Of a stretch of 64,000 bases of DNA, positions 8,781-17,217 are shown in pieces. The DNA comes from JAAXIE01 sp965263155 (GTDB lineage: Bacteria > Chloroflexota > Dehalococcoidia > Lucifugimonadales > JAAXIE01). The number at the start of each line of letters is the position of its first letter. Position 1 is the stretch's first letter. The position numbers and the translations under genes were made by a program. Where the stretch lies: assembly GCA_965263155.1 (NCBI GenBank), contig OZ253586.1, positions 2,046,001 through 2,110,000 on the forward strand, written 5' to 3'. The notes beneath the pieces were generated by a model. That model made no database searches. It had not been told where the DNA came from and saw only the letters and a program-made list of their open reading frames with translations.

Positions 8781-9203
8781 ATGGGGATGACATCCAATGG
8801 CGACGAGAGCCTGCGCCACGGCCCTGAGGGGCTGAGCATGTCACCAACTGAACGCCGGGGCCGGGTGCGTTTGACCCTGTCGCCAGCAGAGGAGAAGCGA
8901 CGCACCAAGGCACTGGAGCGCAAGGAGCGGATGCTGACCGAAGACATCCGCATAGCAGGGGCTCTGCTGGAATGATCGAGGCGAAACTGCTGCCGCGCGA
9001 TGCACGCGCCATGTCCCTCTGGAGCGCAAGGAGCGGATGCTGACCGAAGACATCCGCATGGCAGGGGCTCTGCTGGAAATGATCGAGGCGGGAGTGCTGC
9101 TGCGCGATGCGGGCGCCATGCCCCGCTGGCACGGAAGAACCCCAAGGGCCTACAGGCATGGACGGGGCCGATGGCGTGGCTGGCCCCCAAGAGTCCGTGG
9201 TAG
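8781..9203 (+). pseudogene. Broken copy of a small conserved module with internal duplication
   Basis: The first 64 codons (MTSNGDESLRHGPEGLSM, then SPTERRGRVRLTLSPAEEKR) match the intact 105-codon gene at 21794-22111. A one-base loss then creates a stop, and a 107-bp segment starting CTGGAGCGCAAGGAGCGG is repeated in tandem (8912 and 9019). The normal C-terminus (LARKNPKGLQAWTGPMAWL) continues in another frame to 9203. It cannot make the normal product. Function unknown; both versions are rich in charged helix-forming residues. Confidence 0.65.
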
Positions 9204-9305
9204 GGCACGACTACGCCGGTGTGGTGTCGAAGGTGAGGCGCTCTGCTGTCTGTGTGTCCGTCCAGCGCGCGCAGGGTTGGACTCTCCCCATCCTCGCCGC
9301 GTCAT

Positions 9306-10139
9306 CTACCCCCGCCACAGGCCCAGCGTCACCACCCTGCGGAACTTCTCCCACCGTTCCGCCGTGACACGTTGCCCGCGGACCTGTGTCAGACGCTCCC
9401 TGAGCCGCCGCAGGTAGTCCTCCCTCTCTGGTTCCTGCAACTGCTCCGTGTTCGGTGGCAAGGTCAGGTGGTACTGCTCGATCAAAAGAAGCCCCAGTTC
9501 CCACCGGCGTTCCTTGGCCCTAGCCCGGTCCACACCCCTACGGTTGGGTAGGTCGGTGCGCAGGTCCCGCCACTCGGCCACCAAGGCAGCTGCCGGCCCG
9601 AACGCATGCTCCTCGTCGGGTTGGGGATCCACCGTTACGAGCCCTGCGTCGGGCAGCCCCTGCTCCCGCTCCGGTGGACGCCATTCTCCGGCCACGCCCT
9701 CGTCCACGGCCAGCCCGACGTTCCCTGCGGTCCGCTCCCTGGCGACATCCTCCAGTCCCGCCACTCTCCGGCCCAACTCCTGCAATTGGCCGCCCTGCGC
9801 CTCCACCATCTCCCCGAGATGCCCGACTTCCCCCGCCAGCGTCTCCATCTGTTGCGCCACAGTTTGGGCCCGTCCATCGGACCCTCTGGAACCGTCCAGG
9901 TCGGGGGACTCAGCCGGACCGGACCCGGCCTCGAACTCCTGCAGCGCCCTGCGCATCCGACGGGAGGGACTCCCCGCCACCAAGTTCCCCACCACGGTGC
10001 GGTAGTTTACCCCCAGCGCCGTGGCCGCTCTCATCCGGCCCCTGGATTCCACCAACTGCTGCAGCACCTCGAACAGACGCAAGTCCTCCGGGCTGATATC
10101 GGCCTGTTCCATCCCCGTCGATTCTACATCTGCACCCAT
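9306..10139 (-). CDS. Putative regulator with HTH and coiled coil
   Basis: A 277-residue protein from the ATG at 10139 (GAGG 8 bases upstream). Residues 15-65 (PEDLRLFEVLQQLVESRGRM, ATALGVNYRTVVGNL) resemble a helix-turn-helix of the kind that recognises DNA. Residues 95-140 (QTVAQQMETLAGEVGHLGEM and following) form a likely coiled coil. The C-terminus is basic. The frame continues upstream into an unrelated McrB-like ATPase fragment, so the 441-codon open frame is a chance fusion. No partner gene is clear. Confidence 0.55.
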   Translation of the reverse strand: MGADVESTGMEQADISPEDLRLFEVLQQLVESRGRMRAATALGVNYRTVVGNLVAGSPSRRMRRALQEFEAGSGPAESPDLDGSRGSDGRAQTVAQQMETLAGEVGHLGEMVEAQGGQLQELGRRVAGLEDVARERTAGNVGLAVDEGVAGEWRPPEREQGLPDAGLVTVDPQPDEEHAFGPAAALVAEWRDLRTDLPNRRGVDRARAKERRWELGLLLIEQYHLTLPPNTEQLQEPEREDYLRRLRERLTQVRGQRVTAERWEKFRRVVTLGLWRG

Positions 10140-10289
10140 CCCAAAGGCCTCTTTTGGACCACGATAGACTGCAATGGAAGTGCAAGTTGTAGAGATTGTA
10201 CCCTGTTGCAGCACGGAGCCCCCGGCACACCGGCACACTGGAGAAATGGCCCTAAGGCCGATCGAGTGCTTCGGACCGGGTAACGCGCC

Positions 10290-10631
10290 CTCATCGCCTG
10301 ACAGAAGCTTGGCCAACTTCTGTGCCATATACGTCTTCCCCGTGCCGGGTGTCCCTGGAGAATGACCTGCTTCTTGTCTTCGAGCAGGTTCCATGATTCT
10401 CTCCAGGAACCCAACCGGAAGGAATAACTCGCGGGCGGGTGACTCCAAGCCGTCTGAAAGTGGTGAAGCAGGAGGCAGGTCAGGGTCCCGGTTGCCTACC
10501 AACTGCCACAACACCGACTGGGCATCCAGCCGGTGACGCAGCGTGAGTCCCCGTTGCCCTGCCTCGTCAATGAACCTGTCTAGAACGCCTTGAGACGCGT
10601 ATGTCAAGGGTGAAAGATGCGAATTCTCCAA
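10290..10631 (-). pseudogene. McrB-like AAA ATPase N-terminal fragment
   Basis: The fragment shows LFLPVGFLERI, then in the next frame NLLEDKKQVILQGHP, then back in the first frame PGTGKTYMAQKLAKLLSG. Together these give the approach helix and Walker A motif of an McrB-type AAA ATPase (restriction of modified DNA). Two compensating frameshifts and the loss of everything after Walker A make it a relic. No McrC partner is present. Confidence 0.65.
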
Positions 10632-10682
10632 CTCTGGGAAATTGGTGTGGTTTTTTTATTTATTGGCACCACGCGGGCGGCA

Positions 10683-11315
10683 TTATAATTCGATAGACAG
10701 GGATTTTGGGTGATCAGGGGAGGATTCCACCTTCAGAGGGTGGGGTCGGTAGAACTCCCCGGCGGCTTCCATCGCCGCCGCCATATCGGCGTAGACCTCA
10801 CCTGCCACCGGACGCCGTTCATAGCAGACGACCCAAGCCGCGCCGTCGCCGGCCGTCTCCACGCTCCAAGACGTCTGGTGCTTCCCTGCGAAGAGTGCCA
10901 TCGCGTGGTCCGAGGCGCGCCACCCAAGGGGGGCGGCCCGGTGGTAGTCGGTCAGCTTCTCTCTCAGTCTCTCCTGCTCATGGTGCCTTGCCCGGTACTC
11001 CCGTTGCGCCAGCGCGTGGGCCGCCCGTCTCCTGGCCACAGCTACCGTCCTGCAACCACCGCACCGTTGGGCGCGTCCATGGAGGGTGGCGCCACAGGGA
11101 CACGTCCTGACCGGGCGGGCAGCTGCCCGGCATTTCTGACAGAGCCGGTTCAAGGTCTTCGTCCATTGGGAGCACCGTCGGCACTTGACGGCCGTGGAAC
11201 GCTGTCCCTTGGGCCAGACAGCCTTGGGGCGTTCCCTGGCCCTACGGGCGCGAAGACGGTCCCGGTCTGTCGTGGGGCCTCTGCGGGGCTGTGGGTATAT
11301 CCGATTGCCCGGCAT
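10683..11315 (-). CDS. Zinc-ribbon hypothetical protein
   Basis: A 210-residue basic protein. Residues 44-83 carry four cysteine pairs (CRRC, CQKC, CPC, CGGC), suggesting one or two zinc ribbons. An Arg/Ala-rich helix (ARRRAAHALAQREYRARHHEQ) follows. The C-terminal third (HQTSWSVETAGDGAAWVVCYERRPVAG) looks like a small globular domain. Zinc binding and nucleic acid contact are inferences from the motif. It lies just upstream of the McrB-like remnant on the same strand. Confidence 0.6.
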   Translation of the reverse strand: MPGNRIYPQPRRGPTTDRDRLRARRARERPKAVWPKGQRSTAVKCRRCSQWTKTLNRLCQKCRAAARPVRTCPCGATLHGRAQRCGGCRTVAVARRRAAHALAQREYRARHHEQERLREKLTDYHRAAPLGWRASDHAMALFAGKHQTSWSVETAGDGAAWVVCYERRPVAGEVYADMAAAMEAAGEFYRPHPLKVESSPDHPKSLSIEL

Positions 11316-11478
11316 CTATCGCCTCCTCCAACACGAAAGGGAAGAGTCCGACCCGGCCCGGGGTCCTCTCCGGTCGGGTCGAACTCATCGGCCTCGACCT
11401 CTCCCCGTCTGCAAGAATATGCCGGACTGTTTTGAGAGCATTGTAGAGCTGAACTCCCCCGTCGGGGTTCCCAACCAC
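11242..11478 (-). CDS. Possible small hypothetical protein
   Basis: A 78-codon frame (MVGNPDGGVQLYNALKTVRH) that overlaps the start of the zinc-ribbon gene by 74 bp. The internal TPGRVGLFPFVLEEAIDAGQ looks protein-like, but there is no family match and the overlap is long. It could be the true upstream partner in an operon or a chance frame. Confidence 0.25.
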   Translation of the reverse strand: MVGNPDGGVQLYNALKTVRHILADGERSRPMSSTRPERTPGRVGLFPFVLEEAIDAGQSDIPTAPQRPHDRPGPSSRP

Positions 11479-11479
11479 G

Positions 11480-12440
11480 GACGCCCTCCCATCCCGGAAA
11501 CGGGTCCTCCGCAGATCACCGGCCCCTGGTTAGCCGGTTCCACAATGAGCGTCATCTGAACAGTATATTGCCAGACCCAGGTGCGCGCCTCGCCGGCGTG
11601 GGCAACCGGGTTGTCCCTTTAGCAAACCGTGCCGACCTGGGACGAACGGACCCCTAGCCCTCAGTTGTCAAGCTGTCTGTGGCCCATCTCGCCAGCGCCC
11701 TCTCCGGCTTTTCCCCTGCCCCCCGCCGAGTCCACAGGCGTTGGTTTTGACGCGTTGTCGCTGCTGCGTGCTGTCCGGTGTGTCTGCAAGGGGTGTTACG
11801 GGAGGGACCGGAATGTTGGGGCACCACCCCACGAGCATGTCGGTTGCCCACGGTCCGGCAGCCAAACAGGTAATATGACCCCGGCGTCCGGAACGTCGGG
11901 TCCGACCCGGTGGGAGCCGACCATCTCCCGATGTTCATCAGGCGCCGCCGTGCAGACCGTCCCATCCCGGTCCCGTGACTCTCATGACCTGGCCCCTCAG
12001 ACGTCCATAAAGGCGTCTGAGAGCCTGTTTTCCGAGTCGGATGGCAATGAGTGGGCGGAGGGCTTTGGAGGCCTCCTGATGGCCTTCTGGCGTCCATCCT
12101 TGTCGCCGGGAAAATGTGGGCGGCTGAATCCCCTTCCGACCCTGTCACGGTCGTCCCCGTGCCGACTATGAGGAGAGCTACAACCGAAAACGCCTCCGAA
12201 TCCGGGCCAACCGCACCCAGCCGACCTCTCCAACGGGTGCGTCGAACTCACATCTGACGGTGCAACCACCACGCCGATACCCACTACAGCAGCTACGGCT
12301 AACCCCTTCTCCGGTCCCGGATGGCATCCTATCAACATTCCAGTTTGACGGAGACCATCCGTGAGGTCCGTGCCATGTTTCGGCCAGTCCCCATGGGCAA
12401 CTGAGACCGGTGAAGGCGTGGTCGCGCAAAACGGCGGTGA
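11480..12440. other. GC-rich stretch without a recognisable gene
   Basis: Several overlapping frames stay open on both strands but none shows a known domain, a good start signal or a protein-like composition throughout. One minus-strand frame near 12300 has a hydrophobic segment (GLAVAAVVGIGVVVAP) that could belong to a decayed secreted or membrane gene. I see nothing else to annotate. Confidence 0.4.
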
Positions 12441-12460
12441 CAATATTGGGACGGGTGGGT

Positions 12461-12565
12461 TGACGTGTCACCTGACGTGTCAGGGATAATGTGAGAACCT
12501 GCACCAGAATCGAGAGTGATTCCGAGTGTCATTTTGTAACCCCCGATACAACCGCTGACGTGCCA
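12461..12565 (+). promoter_or_regulatory. TGACGTGYCA operator-like repeats
   Basis: TGACGTGTCA occurs at 12461-12470 and 12473-12482, one near-turn apart (12 bp), and TGACGTGCCA at 12556-12565. Each is close to a palindrome. They sit 22-126 bp before the start of a small DNA-binding gene, the position expected for an autoregulatory operator. Confidence 0.45.
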
Positions 12566-12586
12566 GACGATGTGGAGAGGAGAGCG

Positions 12587-12907
12587 ATGGATGAGACTGT
12601 CCGCTGGGTGACGAAAGCCGAGGCGGCAGAGGAGTTGCAAATATCCCTCTCGACCCTGGACCGGAAGATCAGGAAGGGAGAGGTCGAGGTTGTCAGGGAA
12701 GGCCGCCGCGTCCGCGTGGGGATGCCGCCACGCTTGAGCGGACTCTTCGTCCGTGCCCATCTCCCGTTCGTCACTCATTGTGCATTCCCTTCTGGTAGAA
12801 ACTCGGGGTCATCGATCAAGCCGGCTACTAATGTCCCTTCCCTTCGGATGTACTTGCTCACGTCTCGCGGTACGGTGGGTAGGGTATGCATGATCGCGAG
12901 GGTGTGA
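12587..12907 (+). CDS. Excisionase-type helix-turn-helix protein
   Basis: The ATG at 12587 has a strong binding site (GGAGAGGAG, 12574-12582). Residues 1-45 (RWVTKAEAAEELQISLSTLD then RKIRKGEVEVVREGRRVRV) are a MerR/HTH_17 domain as in small excisionases and phage regulators. The rest (about 60 residues) has no family and runs head-on over the 3' end of the minus-strand gene at 12775-13152, so the C-terminus may be the result of a frameshift or lost stop. Confidence 0.65.
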   Translation: MDETVRWVTKAEAAEELQISLSTLDRKIRKGEVEVVREGRRVRVGMPPRLSGLFVRAHLPFVTHCAFPSGRNSGSSIKPATNVPSLRMYLLTSRGTVGRVCMIARV

Positions 12908-13152
12908 TCCAAGGTGAAGGCATCAAATACCGCTCCCAAGAACAGGTCCCCAGTGTCGCCTCCCTCCACCGAGGCATCGATGAGTTCAATGCAGTCCAGA
13001 AGCTGCCCACGGAGATAGACGAGATCGTCGAACCTTGCCAGGTATTCCGGTGTTCTCTCTTCAATCCTCGCGCGTATGTCCGAGAGCCTGTCGGACCAGC
13101 ACAACTCTTCAGGGTCTTCCGGCACATCGCCGGTGTTGTGAGTTTCTGGCAT
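12775..13152 (-). CDS. Hypothetical acidic protein
   Basis: From the ATG at 13152 (AAAGGA about 13 bases upstream) this encodes 125 residues starting MPETHNTGDVPEDPEELCW. It is acidic and helix-rich (LSDIRARIEERTPEYLARFD; LRGQLLDCIELIDASVEGG). No family is recognised. The frame extends upstream to 13251, but the internal ATG better fits the spacing and composition. Confidence 0.5.
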   Translation of the reverse strand: MPETHNTGDVPEDPEELCWSDRLSDIRARIEERTPEYLARFDDLVYLRGQLLDCIELIDASVEGGDTGDLFLGAVFDAFTLDHTLAIMHTLPTVPRDVSKYIRREGTLVAGLIDDPEFLPEGNAQ

Positions 13153-13292
13153 TGCCCTAGAATTCCTTTCGACGGTATTACCACATTCGGGGATCCGGGG
13201 CGGGCATCCAACTGCCTTCTCAGTGTTTCGTAGTAGCTCAAGTCCCAACATTGGCCCCCGGGGTTTGACTCATGACCCATAATTCGCCCCGA

Positions 13293-13400
13293 CTACTGTA
13301 GACCGAGAACGGGGTCAACTTCCAAGTCATAGGCCGACTGAATCAAGACGCGCAAATTATGGAACAGGAGCTTCAGGAATACCTCGTTCGCCTGTGCTGC
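13293..13400 (-). pseudogene. Transposase C-terminal remnant
   Basis: The minus strand ends a frame with QANEVFLKLLFHNLRVLIQS and AYDLEVDP before a stop at 13293. The NEVxLKxLxHNxxVLI pattern is typical of the last helix of IS4/IS1182-type transposases. Upstream, the related GLLERASTVGTHNRLML is separated by a stop codon. Only this tail survives. Confidence 0.5.
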
Positions 13401-13495
13401 CTAATCCTTGGGCCGGGCCGCAGCCCTCACTATCGGCTGGAGCATCAGACGGTTGTGGGTGCCGACCGTGGACGCTCTCTCAAGAAGGCCGCTTG

Positions 13496-14947
13496 CTAGC
13501 GCAATGCCTCCATCCATGCCTTCAACTCGGCAAACAGGTCAAAGACGCTGACGCCCTCGGCCGCGTATTCGGACCGAAGTACATCCTCCAATGTTGCCGG
13601 GGCGCTATGCGTCAGACGGACATGGATATCCTCGCCAAAACGGTCCGCGAGAAACTTCATTAGCAGGTTAGACCCAGCATAGGCGTCAACTGATTGCAGT
13701 GATTGCTTGTAGTCAAGCGTCGTTGCTAAGTAGGCCAAATCGTTGTCAGCCACATACTCTACCAGCTTGCGGAAAGTTTCAGTACGATTGTGTGGAGTGG
13801 TGTTGAACGTCCCCTCGAACTCAGCAAGCCCTTCTCCCGGCCAGGGGTTGAAACTCCCAGACGGGCAACCCTCCGAGATTGTACAAAGGCGAGCTTGGGC
13901 AGTTCGTTGAATGGCATGAGTGAACTCATGCATCAGGTCCTTGATATGACCTTGGTTGTGAGGAGTACACAGCCGCCCTAGACAAGAATGCCTTTGCCAA
14001 TCGGAGTTGGATAGCGTCAAGTATGGTATCCATGCGCGGTCGGCGACTCCATCACCATCCCTTGAAGAGTCGTTATGGTCGTAGTAACAACACAAAAACA
14101 CCGTGTTCCCGACGCTAGCGTAAGCATCAGATTCGGGAATGAGCATGATATACAATTCCATGGGTACATGCGCCGGCAAAGCCGCCGCCTTAGGATTACT
14201 GAAGCCTGGACCTCGGTTCCAATTGAATACGGCCAGTTGCTCTATACCGTACTTGGCGAACAGCCAATCCCTTATTTCAGCAAGCCAATGGCTCACTAGC
14301 CCAACATCGCGGGAATGAGACTCGGTATAGCAGATGGAGTAGTCGGGATAGGGCTTTTCCAGCCAGTCAATATCTACGCCGCTCACTTCGTTGTAGCTGG
14401 AACAGTTGCCTCTTGGCTCGGTGGTGGATGCCAAGGGCGGATCAGACAGGTTTGCAACGGATATTGTTGGAGCCGGAGGCAGTGACGGACTGCGTGATGC
14501 TGATGGGACGGATACCGGGGCTTTGGGCGCAGTCGGAATCAGCACCGTCTCGCCCGGAGGCCCTGGAGGTCCTTGTTGCCCTTGAGTGCCTCGTTCACCC
14601 TGTTCACCCTTATCTCCCTTGGGGCCTTGGCCTTGCTCTCCCTGAGACCCGCTTGAACCCCGTTCTCCCTTGTCCCCCTTGGGACCTGGGTCGCCCTTCT
14701 CCCCCTTCTCGCCAGCCACGCCGACACCAGCGTCGCCTTTCGGCCCCTGGTCTCCCCGTACGCCTTGGTCACCCTGCGGGCCTTGTGGCCCTTCCGAGCC
14801 GACAGCACCCCGCTCACCTTGCTCTCCCTGAATCCCCGGTTCACCCTGCGGGCCTTGCGATCCGGCAGGCCCTGCGGGGCCTGCACAGGCAATAGCCGCC
14901 GTCATGATGACGGCGGCTATCAGAACACGTTGCAGCCAATTGGCCAC
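13496..14947 (-). CDS. Collagen-like lipoprotein with gluzincin-like protease domain
   Basis: A 483-residue exported protein with a GTG start at 14947 (purine-rich AAAGGGG about 7 bases upstream). Residues 1-22 are a signal peptide ending in a lipobox-like AIAC. Residues 23-135 are Gly-X-Y collagen repeats, broken once. A Pro/Ser/Thr linker follows. The C-terminal domain has HEFTH at 340-344 and GEGLAEFEG at 371-379, the zinc-binding HExxH plus downstream Glu of a gluzincin-type metallopeptidase. It starts 31 bp after the second collagen-like lipoprotein gene and is probably co-transcribed. Likely anchored outside the membrane with the protease held on a collagen stalk; substrate unknown. Confidence 0.75.
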   Translation of the reverse strand: MANWLQRVLIAAVIMTAAIACAGPAGPAGSQGPQGEPGIQGEQGERGAVGSEGPQGPQGDQGVRGDQGPKGDAGVGVAGEKGEKGDPGPKGDKGERGSSGSQGEQGQGPKGDKGEQGERGTQGQQGPPGPPGETVLIPTAPKAPVSVPSASRSPSLPPAPTISVANLSDPPLASTTEPRGNCSSYNEVSGVDIDWLEKPYPDYSICYTESHSRDVGLVSHWLAEIRDWLFAKYGIEQLAVFNWNRGPGFSNPKAAALPAHVPMELYIMLIPESDAYASVGNTVFLCCYYDHNDSSRDGDGVADRAWIPYLTLSNSDWQRHSCLGRLCTPHNQGHIKDLMHEFTHAIQRTAQARLCTISEGCPSGSFNPWPGEGLAEFEGTFNTTPHNRTETFRKLVEYVADNDLAYLATTLDYKQSLQSVDAYAGSNLLMKFLADRFGEDIHVRLTHSAPATLEDVLRSEYAAEGVSVFDLFAELKAWMEALR

Positions 14948-14977
14948 GGTATTGCCCCTTTCCCCCCTGAAGTTTGT

Positions 14978-15628
14978 TCAGGGTGTCTCCACATCGCCCA
15001 TGCCGATCCAGCGCACGACATTGAGGGCCAGCCTTTCCCGGTCCTCCCCACAAGCCCCAAAGTGCCCGTTGGGCGTGGTAGCAAACCATGCCTCTTCCGC
15101 GCACCCATCGCTGCCCTGCGACCTCGCTACGAAGCTGCTCCTTATCGGGTTGGTCATGTGCGGGGGATATAGTTGCCAAAGCCCCTCTGTATCATAGTAT
15201 GGTTCCGTCGTGTCAGCAGCTTTGAGTGTGAATGTGTAGGTGTCTTCAAGACCTTCCACTGTAAATGCCTCGGGCAATGGGATGAGGACTACGCTGTTGG
15301 CATGTACCCGTCCCGGCTCACCCTGTGGGCCTTGTGGCCCTGGGTCGCCCTCCCCTTGAGGGCCTTCCGGCCCCATTGGGCCGACCTCTCCCTTTGGCCC
15401 CATAGGGCCGACCACGCCCTGTTCTCCTTGGGATCCCTGAGGTCCTTCCGGCCCCATCGACCCCGAAGGGCCAGCAGGCCCCCGTGGGCCTGTCTCGCCC
15501 ATCGGTCCTGGCTCACCAGCATCCCCCCTCTCTCCCTGCGGTCCCGGCGGGCCGGCAGGCCCTTCAACACATGCGGCCAATGTCACCAAGAGAATGAACA
15601 ACGTCGCCACCAGAGTCAGCACCTTCAT
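14978..15628 (-). CDS. Collagen-like lipoprotein
   Basis: The ATG at 15628 (GGGAGGA about 12 bases upstream) gives 216 residues: a signal peptide MKVLTLVATLFILLVTLAAC with a lipobox, then Gly-X-Y repeats for about 75 residues (GPAGPPGPQGERGDAGEPGP and on). A C-terminal globular domain of about 115 residues has four cysteine-flanked or aromatic stretches (TEGLWQLYPPHMTNP, CAEEAWFATTPNGHFGACG). The open frame reaches 15799 but starts before the signal peptide are unlikely. It is the first gene of a pair with the collagen-protease gene. No known fold for the tail domain. Confidence 0.75.
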   Translation of the reverse strand: MKVLTLVATLFILLVTLAACVEGPAGPPGPQGERGDAGEPGPMGETGPRGPAGPSGSMGPEGPQGSQGEQGVVGPMGPKGEVGPMGPEGPQGEGDPGPQGPQGEPGRVHANSVVLIPLPEAFTVEGLEDTYTFTLKAADTTEPYYDTEGLWQLYPPHMTNPIRSSFVARSQGSDGCAEEAWFATTPNGHFGACGEDRERLALNVVRWIGMGDVETP

Positions 15629-15846
15629 TTCCGTGTGAGTCCTCCCTTTTCTCTTCCCTAGTTGAAGCCGAGCGATTATAGCGGCTTTTAACGGCTGCCG
15701 AGCGACAAGGGATGTCCCCTCAAACGGGAATTCACAGAGCGTTCCATGGGAAACGACAGCGCCAAGCGTTAAACTTCCTAGCAACTTCCGTAACTCCACC
15801 TAAGCCGATTAAACCGGCTTGACTCAAAAACCCTAATTCTCCCCGA

Positions 15847-16143
15847 CTAGGGCTGCTGCCGCACCCTCACGTTGCGGAGCAGGCGTCCCAAACCCATGCC
15901 GTCGGCCAGCTCCTGGAGGGCCAGGAGGTGATGGGTGTTGGGCAGGACGCCCTGCCGCCATCGCCACAGGTTGACGATGCTGGTGCCGAGGCGGCGGGCT
16001 ATCTCCGCCCACGTCAGGCCGGAAGCCTCCTTGAAAAGTTCGAGGGCTTGGGCGAAGTCGCCGGTAAGGACGTGGGGGTTCCGTTTGCTTGTAGGGTCTG
16101 ACTCATGGTCAGCATCCCGCCCTAGTGTCGTAGAGGTGGTCAT
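15847..16143 (-). CDS. XRE-type helix-turn-helix protein
   Basis: A 98-residue DNA-binding protein. Residues 30-85 (FAQALELFKEASGLTWAEIA then RRLGTSIVNLWRWRQGVLPN) form a cro/C1-type helix-turn-helix. The N-terminal DPTSKRNP is odd: the same DNA (about 22 bp around GTCAGACCCTACAAG) recurs in opposite orientation at 16934-16958. Solitary gene; a regulator of the nearby collagen-like genes is possible but unproven. Confidence 0.72.
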   Translation of the reverse strand: MTTSTTLGRDADHESDPTSKRNPHVLTGDFAQALELFKEASGLTWAEIARRLGTSIVNLWRWRQGVLPNTHHLLALQELADGMGLGRLLRNVRVRQQP

Positions 16144-16161
16144 CCGAATCGTCCTCTAGTC

Positions 16162-16370
16162 TTATTCAAGGTCGCAGTATCGGACAGGGTTCCCCCGTGA
16201 TTTGTATTTCTCAGGAACGGCCTTACCGACGTACTTCTCCCAAACTGTCGCTTCAGCCTCGGTGCCGTGGAATCCATACCGTCGTGGGTCTGGATGCGGC
16301 CCAAACTCGGGGAGGAAGTCGTTGGTGTCGGCGCGAATCCATCCTCGGTAGTCGGGACGGTAGGCACCCC
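16162..16370 (-). pseudogene. 3' fragment of an unknown gene
   Basis: The minus strand from about 16370 to the stop at 16162 reads AYRPDYRGWIRADTNDFLPE, FGPHPDPRRYGFHGTEAEATV and ends RGNPVRYCDLE. It is protein-like, but no start codon is available: at 16371-16395 the sequence changes to CTAACAGGCTG, which resembles the tip of the IS inverted repeat. I do not recognise the family. Confidence 0.35.
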
Positions 16371-16448
16371 TAACAGGCTGACTTGGAGGAGGATGCAGGG
16401 GCTCCTGTGGACCGGGCTGCGTGGGAGCGCCGTTCCTCCAAGGAGTCC

Positions 16449-16771
16449 ATGGTCACACTCGACAAGCTGATTGAAATCGTCAACGAGGTCCAACCTGGCA
16501 CGGTGGCAAACTACAGACAACACTACATAGGGCTGGCAACGGGTGGATGCCCAAGAATATCATGCTGTTCTGGCCAAGGAAGAACCGTCTGGTAACGGGG
16601 TTCAGGATAAGCGAGGACGAGGACCTAGCCACGTGGGCAGACGAGCGAGGGCTATCCTACATCACCTTTAAGAGACATACGAGCCGGCACCATTTCAGCA
16701 TCCGGCGGGGCGACGTAGAGGAACACCGCGACCACATCAGTAGACTGGTTCAACTGGCCATTGACGGGTAA
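16449..16771 (+). pseudogene. Fragment of a DUF5655-adjacent C-terminal domain, frameshifted
   Basis: ATG 16449 reads MVTLDKLIEIVNEVQPGTVA then YRQHYIGLATGG; one base shift near 16545 is needed to continue MPKNIMLFWPRKNRLVTGFR and on to DHISRLVQLAIDG at 16771. The pattern YxGLxxxGxPxNxxxFxPRK is the small C-terminal domain found after DUF5655-like transport/nuclease proteins. Broken and without its N-terminal partner. Confidence 0.5.
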
Positions 16772-16890
16772 CCCCAACCCACAATGGCTCGCCACAGACA
16801 CTCCGTACCAGTGCCAAACAGAGGGCCCGCGCTCTGAGCGTGAAGCCTTTCGCATTTTGTGCGTATCGAGCGACGGCCTGACGTCATAGC

Positions 16891-16919
16891 TTTTGCATCA
16901 GGTGGGCGGTTTTGCATCA
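16891..16919 (-). repeat. Direct repeat TGATGCAAAA, two copies
   Basis: On the minus strand TGATGCAAAA occurs twice, 19 bp apart (16891-16900 and 16910-16919 in plus coordinates). It is a member of the same motif family as 3254-3288. The stretch 16920-17217 holds no gene I can support. Confidence 0.55.
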
Positions 16920-17217
16920 AAGCCACGCCTGTCAGACCCTACAAGTAAACGGAACCCGCGGTGCCGTCCCCAAAAGCATCTAAGGGGCCAAGGACGTGCC
17001 GAAGCCTGCGCCCAGTCGAACTCCGCGCCCCAAGGCCGTCGTTTCCTGAGCGAGGCAAGAAGGGAGGCAAGCCGCCGTGGCTGAAGCCTGCGGAGCGCAA
17101 AGGGAGGATGTGATGAAGCAGGGAGAGCAACCCACACTGCACCGCTCCTGCATCCGAAGCGCACTGGTGTCGGAGATGTACGGTGTTCATCAGTGACAAT
17201 CTGCCCTTCCTGAAGTC

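Noticed and set aside
9306..10631. One 441-codon gene joining an ATPase to an HTH protein
   Set aside because: The N-terminal part is a frameshifted McrB-like relic that stops after Walker A, and the HTH protein has its own start and ribosome binding site at 10139.
14413..14895. Plus-strand frame of 160 codons opposite the collagen repeats
   Set aside because: A mirror of the Gly-X-Y coding bias on the minus strand; similar shadows occur at 15173-15661 and elsewhere.
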